Assembly (NCBI RefSeq): GCF_003945595.2
Contig: NW_024104365.1
Coordinates: 6,047,049 to 6,111,048, forward strand
Direction of reading: 5' to 3'
Origin: Pipra filicauda
Lineage: Eukaryota; Chordata; Aves; Passeriformes; Pipridae
Length of the DNA stretch: 64,000 bases
Shown one piece after another: positions 47,225 to 59,250 of the stretch; positions within the stretch are counted from its first letter, which is position 1; the number at the start of each line of letters is the position of its first letter. The translations under genes were made by a program, and so were the position numbers. A model generated the notes under the pieces. That model had not been told where the DNA came from. It did not search any database and saw only the letters and a program-made list of their open reading frames with translations.

Positions 47225-48161
47225 GTCAATTGAAAATCATATGAGGGAAAAAAATCTGTGAAATTACCACCAGAGAAGAGAGGAGTGAGGATTTGTGACA
47301 AAAACAGCTCTGCAGACACCAGGGCCAGAGAAGGATGTGAGAGAGGTGCACCAGGCATTGGAGCTGAGATATCCCCAAAGACTGTGAGGAAGGCCATGGT
47401 GAGGCAGACTGTCTCCCTGCAGTGAGTGGAGGACCGTGGGAATGCAGAGATCCACTGAAGCCCGTGGAGGTTCCCATACCGGAATAGGTGGATGCCCAAA
47501 AGAGACTTTGGCCCCATGGGAAACCTCTGCTGGAGCAGGCTCCTGGCAGGGACTATGGCCCTGATGAGAGGGAAGCCCACACTGGAGCAGGTTTGTCCAC
47601 ACTGGCAGGACTTGTCACCCCATGGAATCTATCTTGGAGCAGTCTGTTCCTGAAGGGACCCACATTGGAGCAGTTAGTGGAGAACTGCAGCCTCTAGAAA
47701 GAACCCATACTGAAGAAGTTCATGCAGGACTATCTCCTGTGGGAGGGACCCCACACTGAAGCAGAGGAAGAGTGTGAGGAGGAATGAGGGGTAGAGACAG
47801 TAAGTGATGAATTGACAAGTCCCATTCCCTGTACTCCTGCACCATGGAGGGGGGGCGTGTGGACAAAATAAGAAATGAAAATGAGTCAGGGAAAAAGGGA
47901 GGTGTGGGAGAAAATGTTTTTAAGGTTTAGGTTTGTTTCTCATTATCCTACCCTGATTCTGACTACAATAATTAAATTAATTTCAGTAAGCTAAGTTTGC
48001 TTTGCCCATTATGATGATTGGTGTGTGATCTACCTGTCCTTGTCTTGACCCATGAGACTTTCTTTGTGCTTTTCTGCCATGTCCAGCTGAGGAGGCAGAG
48101 TGAAGAGTGATAGAGTGGCTTGGTGGGCACCTGCTGTCCACCCAGTGTCAATCCACCACGC
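47225..48161 (+). mobile_element. ERVL-type LTR, second copy, 5'-truncated
   Basis: Same family as 35,844-36,841, plus strand. It lacks the first ~180 bases and begins near the segment after the TATA-like box (GAGGGAAAAAAATCTGTGAA). It keeps the internal repeats (CCCACACTGGAGCAGG and variants, 47,480-47,760) and ends CAGTGTCAATCCACCACGCA. It has decayed independently; AATAAA is not intact. No internal ERVL sequence adjoins. A 119-codon antisense frame inside it is incidental. Confidence 0.85.
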
Positions 48162-48859
48162 AATCATATTCCACTACATCATTTTCACTACACAACACTA
48201 CGTGAAGATATGTATGCATCCAGTTGCATGTTTCTTTGCAAAGTATCTGCTGAAGTACGTCCAGCATTTATTTGTTTGGGGCAAAGATCACAACCATGTG
48301 CAGCAGTCAAATGCACAGAAATTCTAAACAAAACAAAACAAAACAAAAATCACAGTTCCAACTCAACACAAGGGAGATAGCTTTGGATTCCCTTTTTATA
48401 CAGAGATAAAAATTGGAACTTTTTGTTTCTTACTTCTTGGTAAAGAATTCACTTACATTTCAAGATTAGAATTTTTTTTTAAAGCTGGTCTGAAATAAGC
48501 TACCTATATTTTCATGTGTGATAGCACACTTACTTTTCCTTAATCCAAAAAGTTTGGTCAATATTAAAGATCACTAACCCTTGAAACTGATTGCTGAAGT
48601 ACTCTCTCTTAGAATTGAAAGTGTTTAAATACTACCATCTGAACACAAGGACTGAGGTTTATCATAGTGCACTCAGAGTACTACAGTGAGCTTTTTCAGG
48701 TACTACCTACCATTTAAACAGTATCAAGATTTTTAACATAATACTCTAATTTTAAATCTTGTAGATAATCCTTCACCACTGTTATATATAGATATTTCTT
48801 AAGACAGAAAAGTAATATACATTTATAGTGGTAATAATTCTGAATGTGAGACTGTTGGT
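48162..48859. other. Unannotated AT-rich sequence with a short (CAAAA)n tract
   Basis: A (CAAAA)n microsatellite lies at about 48,327-48,348. Otherwise nothing recognised. Confidence 0.55.
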
Positions 48860-49089
48860 GAATGAGGTTTAGGTTAGATGTTAAAAAAAGATTCTTCACC
48901 CAGAAGGTGGTTGGGCACTGGAACAGGCTTCCAGGGAAGTAGCCACAGCACCAAGCCTGATAGAGTTCAGGAAACATTTGGATGACACTCTCAGGCATAA
49001 CTCTTGGGGATGGTCCTGTGCAGGAACAGGAGTTGGACTTGATAAACCTTGTGGGTCCCTTCCAACTCAGCATATTCTGTGATTCTATT
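48860..49089 (+). mobile_element. CR1 LINE 3' fragment, about 0.23 kb
   Basis: GGTTTAGGTTAGATGTTAAA, TGGTTGGGCACTGGAACAGG, then the tail GTGGGTCCCTTCCAACTCAG and TTCTGTGATTCTATTATT. It ends with the canonical CR1 terminus; 5'-truncated. Confidence 0.9.
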
Positions 49090-50334
49090 ATTATTTTCAC
49101 ACAGTAAGCAACTGTAATATGAATAAGTAGAGATAGATCTTCAAATAAGGGTAAATTTAGAGTTTCACTGAGGTAACATTTGCAAAAAGAAAGTATTTCA
49201 TGTCAGAAGACAAGGAAAAGTGAGAGAGGGAAGTCAGTGACGAGGGAGCAAATACTCTTCTGGTTTACTTTTGCCTTTAACAAGAGAGAGTTATCTTGTA
49301 TTTGTCAAACCAAGTTCCTCTGTAACATTATTGCAGACCCTTAGTGTGTGTCCCATTTTAAGTGATAATCCAACTTTTGTCTTTTTTATTATTATAATTG
49401 CTTTAGTGAACATAATTATGTGAAGTATTTCACCATACTCTGCTTCCTGTAGTTCAGAAGTCAGTGTGTGAGTTCAGTTAATATGTGGCTGCTGCCACAT
49501 GCCTCAGAACTGGGGCTAGAAAGAGTGTGCAAGCAAAGTTCTCTACTGACTCATGGAAGACTCAGAAAAATCTTTGGCTGATTTTGTTCATTTTGCAATA
49601 TTGTTCTTCATTACTACTGTGAATCTACAGACTAGTATATGTAAATGATACTTTTCCCCTTTATTTTACTGGGAATTTTGCTTGCAAAACTTATGAGTTT
49701 AAAAAATTACATAGCAAATCACAGAGTAAGTGAAAAAACGTGATTAATATATTTTATCTTTCAAAAATTCCTAAATTTTGATTTTTTTTATACTTAGATC
49801 CCTGTGGAAAGGAGAAAGAAGAAAATGTACTGTATTCTAGAGTGTTAAGTGCCTATACAAAAAGTCGTGCGAGATCTTTCCAAGGAAGAGGGATTATCTT
49901 ACACAATTTTTATGTCTTTTCTTTTGGTCAGGAAAGAAAAGGGTGAACTTAGCAAATCTACGAAAAGTGGGACGTGGGATCTATCCTGAGCATCTGTTTG
50001 AAAAGAGGTTTGGTGTTTACACAGAACCTTGCCTCCCTTTCCGCTCTTACCTCCTTTGCCTTGCACATGGTCTAATATACCGAATTACTGTAGAGTGAGG
50101 TCTCCAGGGCACTGATAATGCATAGATAACTCCATTGTTATCTGTGATCCTACAGAAGCAGGGAACTAATTATTGTTATCTTCTTATTACATTATCCTAC
50201 ATTTTACCTGGTGGATATTGACACATCTCCTCCTCTCCTTAAGCTAAAACTTTCAAAGAAAAGCTTTGTCATAGCTTCTTATTCCCCAGGTGAAATTTTC
50301 CGAGAAAATTCTTTTCATAGTAGAAGAATGTTCA
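49090..50334. other. Unannotated AT-rich sequence
   Basis: Nothing recognised. Confidence 0.5.
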
Positions 50335-50404
50335 TGCTTTTGTTTTGTTGTTTTTTGTTGTTTTTGTTGTTGTTGTTGTTTGTTTGTTTGTTTGTTTGTT
50401 TTTT
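50335..50404 (+). repeat. (TTG)n / (TTTG)n microsatellite
   Basis: T/G-only tract: TTTTG units, then (GTT)4-5, then about five GTTT units and a T run. A length-variable simple repeat. Confidence 0.85.
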
Positions 50405-52960
50405 ACCATAGTGGTTTAGAATAAGGCTTCATTTTTTCAAGACAGAACACAAAAGCCTGCTGGATAAACTTATTGAGCTCCTCCTAATCTCGTGATTCTG
50501 TCTTCACATTACCTGTCAATAGGGAATAACATTTAAAGATGGAACTGTTCTCCCAAATCATATTATGCTTCCTGAGTCTGATTTGGAAATATAGAATTAG
50601 ATGGAGATGCAGGAAAGGAAGTTGAAATGATTATTTCTTGCTTTTAGGACTGATGCTTTAGCAAAAGAAATGGGCAGATAGTTCAGCTGAGCACTATGTA
50701 GCTAAGCAGTGACTGTGAAATCAGCCTTTAGCCATCTTGCACTGACATCCCCAATGGGATTTTATACCAGAAAAAATTACAAACTATTAGAGGTGAAAAA
50801 AATGAAAGAGACAAAAGTAACTAAGAAAGGTGTCACACAAGCAAATGTTACATTTTAGAGCTACCTGGTCCTCAGCATACAGCTGTTTCACTCCATGTGA
50901 CTTGATATCCATGGAAGGCAGAGAGACATGGGCAGTTTATATATGTGTAAAAGTCTCACAGTAACTGAATATGTCTCTATATCCTTATGTCAAAGGTTTA
51001 AATGAGATATAGAGCAGAAAAAGTGCAAATAAAATAGAACTGAACTTCAAAATGGCCCCTGCTTCCATTCGCTTTTCTACTGTCTAGTTACTAGTAAATC
51101 CTTTTCTACCTTTGAAAGGAGATAAATGTTTCACAAATGATTTCTTATCTCTTTTGTGTTGATGCATGTAACCCTAATAGGATAGTTTCCAATAGACTGA
51201 CACATTTCCACTTTCATTTACAAGAGATAAATGTTCCAGCATGCACACCATTGAAAATTAATTTTATCTAAATGTTCTTAAGCTCACTATCTGAAAATGT
51301 AAATGCTCCTATTGCAAATTTTGATCCAGAGGACTTTTATTTTAAGCAGAAGCTTGAGCTGATTATGAGAGAGCAGCTGTCCATTTATATGTATATGTAT
51401 GCTTTGGATTATTTTTAGCAAATAGGAGGGGGAAAAAAAGAAAAGGAAGGAGTGATGTTTCAGAGTACCGGCAACACTGAAGGAAAAGGATTGCTACTGC
51501 TCCACTAACAATGCCCCTTCTGCCCCCCCACTGTTCCCTAGTTACCCCATCAATAATGCTGCTGTATTTAAATACACATTAGAAAAAGGAGTTGAAGGAA
51601 AAGTACATAGACACACACATATGTGCATGTACCCATATATACAGAGAGATATTTTCAAATCTTATTGGGTAAAGTAATGCCCTAATAACCTGAGGCTCAA
51701 CCTATCTGCAGAAATGACCTGTCAGAAACACAGCAGTTCCCCTTGAACGCACCGGCTGGGAGAGGTCTGAAGAGCTCAGGAGCATGATAGTACCACGAGC
51801 CCCAGGGCAGCCACATAAATGCCCATTTGCTGACAATGAGCTATGTCACAACCTAATGAAGCTACACATAAATAATAAATACAAGTGGAGCTGCCTAATG
51901 TATAAAACAACAAAAAAGCATAGCTTTTTCAGGGGGTGCCTAGTTACACTGGGCCCACTGCTTCTGAATTGGGTATGAAGAACTGATAACTGTGCTGTCC
52001 TGTCCTGTAGTTTATATTAATAACATCTCTCATTTGTTACTGCATATTTTCTCATCCCCCTGCACCAGAAATAATTGTAAACCATTAGTTTTCTAAAAGA
52101 AAAATTGTTTTCTGCCTTTTGTTTCTACTTATATAGTTTCTTCCAATTTCCCAATATTGACTAGGTTTAAAATAACAGGACTGGAATCAATGGACAGCAA
52201 AGACCATTTTCTGCATGCTGACAAGCATACAGGGATAGATACAGTTTACTGAAGACCACTGATAACCACCCTAGTTGTAGTGTCTAAACTATTTTCAGCC
52301 TAGCATTAATATTGATAGCTATGGTGTGATAAGTTCCAATTCCACTTCTTGTCACAGAAGAGGCTTTCCAACACTACGATCTTACTCTGTAGTGTGTTTA
52401 AGTTGCTGTTTTGTAAATCAGTCTCACGTCAGCAGCTAGTAGCAGGACTAAAAACTGGAATTGGAGAATAGCAGCCTTTAGTCACAGGTTTGGATAAGCA
52501 GTGCTTTCGCATAGCTCCCCTAGCCTTTCCTATTGTCTCAAAACAATATATGTTTGACTAGTAACAGTACCTAAACAAAAATCAAGTGGAAGATAAGGAG
52601 AAAACTGCATCAAAGACCAAGATAAACCTATAGTGAATTCTCAAAAAGGATATACAATTTTCCCCAAAAACAACTGACCACGTAAGTTTCCACAGTAAAA
52701 GTGGAGGTGGTAAGAAATGGATCTCCCTATTCTTCTCACTAGTACATTTACTTCTCATCTCTCCTGTCTATTGATCTTAGATAACCTTTCAGCAGTTTGG
52801 GGTACCTACAAGAAAGACTGAGATGAATACATATTTGAGAGGTAGCAAAGATGAGACAATTGTTCTTTTACACACATAGGGTCATAAACAGGGTTACAGA
52901 GGACCAGATGAAACTCTTCAGGGCCAGTAAGATCTGTTAATGCTCTCAGGGCCCATTGAG
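50405..52960. other. Unannotated AT-rich sequence, with a possible conserved non-coding block
   Basis: No gene or named repeat. About 51,300-51,430 has a non-repetitive, motif-like composition (see findings). The 64-codon frame at 51,784 is not recognised. Confidence 0.45.
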
Positions 52961-53224
52961 GTAAAGTCTGAGCTAGCTTAGGTAGTCCCCTGGGAGAAAA
53001 TGTGGCTTCTGGGATACCTTATAGGTCTCTGCTACTACCTGGCTGGAGAACCCAGAGGAGATGAAGCCAGACTTCAACTGGAACTGCATGGACAAAGGAC
53101 AATGAGCAGTCTGAGAATTTCTAAGAAATTCCAATGAACTATAAGGAAAATTCTTTTTACCATCATCATCATGGCTAGGTTTCGCGAATGAAGATTTGGG
53201 AAGGGCTCTACCCATGTTTTTCAC

Positions 53225-53431
53225 AAGAAGACAGAAGTTCTCTATCAACTGGCACCTCAGGAAGTCTTCCATCATCCCCATATCACCATTGGCCAATCAG
53301 AGCTCAAATCAGTCCAGCAGTTTAATTACCTAGGTAGCCTCATCTTCTCAGATGGTAAGATTGATGGAGAGATAGACAACAGGTTAGCAAAGGCATATAG
53401 TGCTTTTGGAAAACTTCATAAAAGAGTTTGG
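53225..53431 (+). pseudogene. Inverted segment of the RTE ORF
   Basis: Open plus-strand frame beginning KKTEVLYQLAPQEVFHHPHI and ending SAFGKLHKRVW then TGA. In other members of this LINE group this region follows the FADD motif C of the RT. It lies head-to-head with the surrounding minus-strand pieces. Confidence 0.8.
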
Positions 53432-54150
53432 TGAAATGAATAGATACCATCTTCTTCATCGAGATCTGTCATGGCCCTTTGGAGCATCATGCTGAAAAAG
53501 ATTGTGAATAGGGTTGGTGCAAGTACGCAGCCTTGTTTCACACCATTCTTTATTAGAAAGGGCTCAGAAAGTGCATCACCATATCTGACTTGGCCGTGTT
53601 GATCCTCATGGAGTGAGATGATCATTTTAAGGAACTTGGGGGGGACAATCTAAGCATTCCAAAATTTGCCACAGATCTTTTCTGCTCATGGTATCGAAAG
53701 CCTTGGTGAGGTCTACAAAGGTTACATAGAGACCTTTGTTCTGTTCCCTACACTTCTCTTGCAGTTGTCTGAGAACAAATACCATGTCTGTGGTACTCCT
53801 GTTGGCTCTGAAACCACACTGGCTTTCAGGTAGAATTCCTTCTGCTATAGCGGGTGTTAGTCTGTTCAAGAGTATTCTTGCCAGGATTTTGCCAGCAATG
53901 GAGAGCAATTTGAACAGTCTGATTTAATTCCTGTCTTCTTATACAAGGTGATGATGACTGCATCACAAAGGTCTGATGGTAGTTCACCTAGTTCCCAACA
54001 ACGCAGTACAAACTCGTGAAATTTAGCGTGGAGTGCAAGGCCCCCATGTTTCCAGATTTCAGGTGGAATTCCATCAACCCCAGCTTCCTTGCCGATTTTC
54101 AACTTTTGTATGGCCTTGAGGGTTTCTCCTAAAGTAGGGGCAGTATCCAA
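53432..54150 (-). pseudogene. RTE reverse transcriptase remnant, copy 3
   Basis: Read from 54,150: GETLKAIQKLKIGKEAGVDG and IPPEIWKHGG (RT finger), then CDAVIITLYKK. A shifted frame gives LPESQCGFRANRSTTDMVFV, motif A in VTFVDLTKAFDTMSRK, and another shifted frame gives SLHEDQHGQVRYGDALSEPF and motif B in GVKQGCVLAPTLFTIFF. The FADD motif C is absent, because the copy breaks into the inverted segment first. At least two frameshifts (near 53,626 and 53,880-53,908). Nearly identical wording to copy 1 in the shared part supports one family. Confidence 0.85.
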
Positions 54151-54215
54151 TTCATACTTCGGCCTGTCCCAGAACTCGGGCGTGCGGCGCCAGCCTACCT
54201 TGGAACTCGGGCTTT

Positions 54216-54380
54216 TTACAATGATCAGTTAAATACAGGAACTGAGATCTAGAGGTATTGAGAGATGTACGTCGCTGCAGGTATTCAAGACTTAGAGGCC
54301 CAAGGCCTGGAACAGTTGTATTCAATTAGACCTGCTTTGAACAAAGAGTTGGATTAGGTGGTCCCTGGAGGTTCCTCTAA
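54216..54380 (+). repeat. Possible LINE 3' tail remnant
   Basis: The GAACAAAGAGTTGGATTAGG then TGGTCCCTGGAGGTTCCTCT stretch resembles the 3' end of some CR1 subfamilies (GGACTAGATGACC...GGTCCCTTCC-like), but the canonical octamer tail is missing. Weak call. Confidence 0.3.
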
Positions 54381-57300
54381 CATACTACTCAGTGAATCCA
54401 TGCTTAAAAGCAGCATTATCTTCTTATTGAAGCACAGCAAAAGAAAAAGCACTTTCAGCAATTTAATGGCTCTAGAATACAGAGTGACCCTGCAGCTATG
54501 CGCTGAATACAGAATTTGTACTTTGAGAGAGATGCACAGATATCTGTCATGTACTTTAAGGTTTATCAGGGAGTTATGTCTCCTTTTCACATGGAACACT
54601 ATTGTGTGGTAAACTAGATTCATCTGAACCTGTTCAGCTTAGGACCACTATTCATATGTTTACAGGAGACAACAACTCTAGAGCAAAATCGACCTTTTTA
54701 TAAAAACATATATGAAAACCATTGTCACATCTGTAAAATTCAGACAAATTACTCATTACCAATCCAATTTATTTCTCAAAGAACTTCATAGTTTTAAACC
54801 TAATGTCAAACCTCTGCATTTTACCTAATCCAAAAAATAAACTGAGCTCCAAACCTGACATTACATGGAGGACAGTTTTATCAGGAACCGAATTAGCCTG
54901 CTTTAGCATTTCCATTAGGTGGCATTTAGATGTGCACAGAAGCTTATCAGTCAGCAGAAGTTACAGACTTCTATACTCTGCTAATTCTATCACTCACTTC
55001 AAATTCCTTTGAATTTGCTTTCTTTGAAGCAATATTAATTGATGCCAATTTCAGGTGTGCTCCCTGTGCACTTTATGATGAGATGATTTGCATATGGCTA
55101 ATCTGCATAGAAACCTAACCTTGAGCTTGAGTATCAATGGGCTCTGCCCTTACCAGTGGTAAGAGCTACCCATGGCTCTGACCTAGATCAGGGAGAAAAG
55201 ATTGTATTCACCAGTATCAAGAAAGATGCCCTATAAAATTTGACAGATAATATTTTATGAGATTTTGATCTCCTTTCAACAATGACTGACCGTTCTTAAA
55301 TATTATCCATACTATTCAAAGAGGAGAAAAATTCATCATTTTTTTAGTGCTTTGAATGACTTTTTCTAGTCTGTTCATTGTATGTCCTTATCCTTTTGTG
55401 CCTTGATCATTTGGTCAAGGCATTTCACAGATTTCTGTTATTTCTCTGACTTGTTTTGCTTTTCTATTTCTCTCATACCTTCTGTAATACAAGTAAAACT
55501 AATCATTATGTTCTTTTTTTTTCCCCTGATTTTTCTGGTCTTCTATATGATAATGGGTTTGCTGCTCATAAAACTATTAACAATAGCATCTCACTTACCA
55601 GATTCAAATCCCTCAATCAAATGACATCTGCTATCTGTCCTTCCATAACTGAAAGAGATGCAAAGACTATGGTTGTAAAACTTCAAAATTTCCAGCGTGT
55701 CCACTTGCAAATGTGTTTTATTTTAATAATTTTTCATCTCCCTATATTCTCCTTGATAATTATCTATTTATAAAAAACTATTTTATCATAAAATTTAGAT
55801 TATGCTACCTGAATAAGAGAAATAATTTCCAATTACAATATTTCTGAATAAAAATAGAGGGTTCTTTGGTTTTTACCTCTTTTTTCCGTTGTTTTCCATT
55901 ATTAATATCAGAAATTTTAATGTATTTAACAATACAGGATAAGATTCTATTTGAAATATATATATAGCACAGAAGAGACAGACAAGGGTATTGTAGACAC
56001 ATAGTTTGTGCTTCTTTATGTAGTGCAGTTAGTTTGCATAGAAACATGCAAATAAAAAGTCTGTAACTTTTTGTTACAGACACTTTCTGGCAATTCTGAC
56101 ATAAGCACAGCTGCATATCTGACAAGCAGGAGGACTTAGAAAAATATAAGCTTGGGCATTGTGATGTGTTTGATTGAAAATATATCTTATACCAGCAGCA
56201 AATGAAGTATCTCTATGTTTGAAGGAGGAGGTGGATACTGTAGTTGTCTGTGATTTGCCCCCAGTGAGGAAAATGACACAAGGTATTGCTAGAATGAGAT
56301 ACCTTAGCAAAATAAACTCTACTCAGACAGGTAATTCCATCAAAGTGGGGATGTTTCCACGTGATAAATATTTGAGAATCTAGCTGAAGATCAAGGCCAA
56401 TAAATGAGGATTCTGTGATCCTGTCTGGTTGACTTACATTAGAGACCAAAGGAGATAATGGCAAGGCTGTTGTCCTGAATAAATGCACAGGGGCAAATTT
56501 TCATTGGATCTTCATATGCATTATGTACAATAACTTATTGATTGCACTATGTACAAGTGAACTTCTGCTGCCCTTTTTTTTCATAGCTCACTGCAATACT
56601 GGTTAATTTTAGAAAGCAATTTCATACCGTAAATTCTTTCATTCACCAGAATGTTAAACAAGAGATCTATCATTCACACAATATAGTTCAAATCTGCTAT
56701 TTAAAACTTTCAGCAGTACTGCTGGCTATGCTGCTTTCTGACATGAACTGTCTGACATATTTCAGCTGTGAATTAGAACGTAGGGAGTTTCAGCTACTGC
56801 ACCTGTTTAAAAGGGTATCTGAAATAACTTGCGGTGTAATCCAGTTTCAGGGTTCGTAGGCATATATGACTATTCATGAGAGCTCAACTTATTTTCAGTG
56901 AACCCAGGGACAACATTCCCAGTGACTTTTACAGGAGTAAGATCTGGTTCATTGCTTTTCAATGCTTGTATTTCTACAACAGCCAGAAGCATTTTCTAAG
57001 GGCGTATGATCTCTGTGAGGGATTGAAAAACAGTTTCAGTCAAAGCATAAATCGAAAGAGATAAAAACTATTGAAACATACTTCAGTTTCCTTCAGTTTC
57101 CAAAAACCTGCATCTGCAGCCAGTCTTCCCAAAGAGAGACCAAATTGTTCATTACCTTGTTGAATGTAAATACAATATAGTATTACTGCACTGCTGCTTT
57201 TAAAGAAAATTGTCATTGTGATGTTTTTGAACTAAGTTTTGGAAGCTGTTCTTTGTATTGTGCAGAAGATATATTTATATAGATATAGTTTTTTTCCTTT

Positions 57301-58350
57301 CTGCATTCTATTTTTAGTGATTGACAGCAACAAGGAGCACAACGATCGGAATACAGATTCAACATAATTCTGAAATATTTTTGGTTTATACATGAACTAA
57401 AAATATTTTCTTACACTTCGTTTTAGACTCCAAACTAATAACAAAAAGCATTGGCTTGATAACTACCAAGTGAAAGGTACAGTATCTCTCCAAAGTTATG
57501 TGATCCTTTGTATTAAATCTTTAAAATGATTACATAACTCTTCTTTGTCAGCAGCAACTATACATTATTGCTTGTTTTTTTGTAACAATTAGAATCTTTC
57601 TGAGTGTTTCACATGGAGTATAAAAACCTTGAAAGAATTGCATTCTAAAAATGTCTTTCCAGTACCTAATGCTCTGCAACATTCCATAAAACATTTGAGT
57701 GTCAGCTCAAATGTGTAAAATACTGTACCAAAGCAGCTTGATAATATGACAACATCGACATTTCATGAAAACATAAAAATATATGTTATTAAGTAGTGGG
57801 CGCATGAGGTGATGCTGAAGAGAAGACATATTTTCTGTCCTTTGTTGTAATATTTTTAAAATCTTAGTCAGACTTTAAAAGAGCCAGTGAGGATCATTAA
57901 TATTATTTCAATTTAATCTAACATGTAATCTAAATTTAAGGTTTTAATTACCCTTTAAATAAAAGACAGTAAAGAAGAAGGATAATTAAAACAAAGTTAG
58001 AAATAGAAGAGGTTGTAATACTGTTTTCCTTACTCAGATATGTATGTGGAGACAATTTTATTATTAATCTGCAAACAGTAGCCAGTAAATAGCACTAAAA
58101 TTAAACACAATATGCTTCAACATAGCTCCAGTAATCACTTTACTTCATAGGCACACTCACATTCTAGATAGAGATAAATGTGCCTTTGACATTGTAAGGA
58201 ATTTCCATGCAGAAGATACAGGTAACCCGACCCTTCATACACTATTGCTTCAGGCAGAGTATTTTTTCCTATTTTGCAGTAAAAACTCAGTTGGTTTGTT
58301 ATTTTTTACTCAAATTGAAATAGTAGTTATTTATAAAGATATAAGCTTCC
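54381..58350. other. Unannotated AT-rich stretch with a candidate regulatory block
   Basis: About 4 kb without recognised genes or repeats, apart from the non-repetitive block around 54,890-55,120 discussed under findings and an 11-bp tandem duplication (TTCAGTTTCC pair) near 57,082-57,102. Open frames up to 106 codons show no domain. Confidence 0.5.
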
Positions 58351-59250
58351 AGTAATTTTGCAGATGACACTGAGTTCAGTTGGCATGTTCATCTGCTGGA
58401 GGATAGGAAGGGTTTTCAGAGGGATCTGGACAGGCTGGATTGATGGGCTGAGGTAAATGGGACAAGGTTCAACAAGGCCAAGTTCCAGGTCTTGTCCTTG
58501 ACTCACAACAACCTCATTCAGCCCTACAGCCTGGGGAAAGAGTGGCTGGAAAGCTGCCTGGTGGCAAAGGACTTTGGAGTGCTGGTCAACAGCTGGCTGA
58601 AAATGAGCCAGCAGTGTTCCCAGATGGCAAACAAGGCCAAGAGTACCCTTGCTTGTAACAAAAATAGTGTGGTCAACAGGACTAGAGAAGAGATGATCCC
58701 CCTGAACTCTGCACTGGTGAGGCTGCACACAGAACTCTGTGTTCAGTTTTGGTCCCCACACTTCAAGAAAGACATTGACATGCTGGAGTGTGTCCAGAGA
58801 AGGACAATGAAGATGGTGAAGGGTCTAGGGGGTAAATCTTCTGAAAAGCAGCTGAGGGAGCTGGGGTTCTTTATCCTGGAGAAAAGAAGGTTGAAGGGAG
58901 ATGTTACCGCTTTGTGTAATTAACTGAAAGGGGGTTGAAGTGAGCTGGGGATCCATCTCTTCTCCAGGTAACAAGTGATAAAAGAAGAGGAAATGGCCTC
59001 AGGTTGCACCAGGGGAGGCTTATGTTAGATATAAGGAAAAATTTCATCACTGAAATGATGGTCAGGTGTTGGAACAGGATGCCCAGAGAAGTGTTGGAAT
59101 CCCCATCCCTGGAAGTGTTCAAAGTTGTGTGGATATCACATTTGGGAATGTGATATTGTGGTGAACACAGCAGTGTTAGGGCAATGGTTGGACTCAGTGA
59201 TCTTACAAGTCTTTTCCAATCTTAAAAATTCTTTGGTTCTCTGACTCTGT
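58351..59250 (+). mobile_element. CR1 LINE 3' part, about 0.9 kb
   Basis: Plus-strand CR1 that starts exactly in the RT motif C: AATTTTGCAGATGACACTGA encodes NFADDTE, so the catalytic FADD survives. It continues through WLESCLVAKDFGVLVNSWLK, MLECVQRRTMKMVKGLGGKS and ELGFFILEKRRLKGDVTALC, then the 3' UTR and a degenerate tail (CTTTTCCAATCTTAAAAATT). The 144-codon frame at 58,492-58,923 is a CR1 remnant. Two thirds of the ORF are missing, so no activity. Confidence 0.9.

Larger units (their letters stand above)
53161..54215 (-). mobile_element. RTE-clade LINE (AviRTE-like), copy 3, with internal inversion
   Basis: The outer parts are on the minus strand: the 3' end at 53,161-53,222 (CAT-repeat tail, TTCGCGAA hairpin core, CCCAAATCTTC block) and the RT at 53,432-54,215. 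Between them, 53,225-53,431 is the same element in plus orientation, encoding the post-RT region (ITIGQSELKSVQQFNYLGSL and later DGEIDNRLAKAYSAFGKLHK). So a roughly 205-bp internal segment is inverted, and sequence is missing on both sides of it. The 5' limit at about 54,215 is uncertain. The copy is broken by frameshifts and inactive. Confidence 0.8.

Noticed and set aside
47221..47580. Three overlapping minus-strand frames of 83-119 codons
   Set aside because: Antisense to the second ERVL LTR; overlapping frames reflect GC content rather than coding.
35844..48161. A single intact ERVL provirus between the two LTRs
   Set aside because: The second LTR is truncated, the interior shows no gag or pol, and the intervening DNA is mostly AT-rich sequence with CR1 and RTE insertions.
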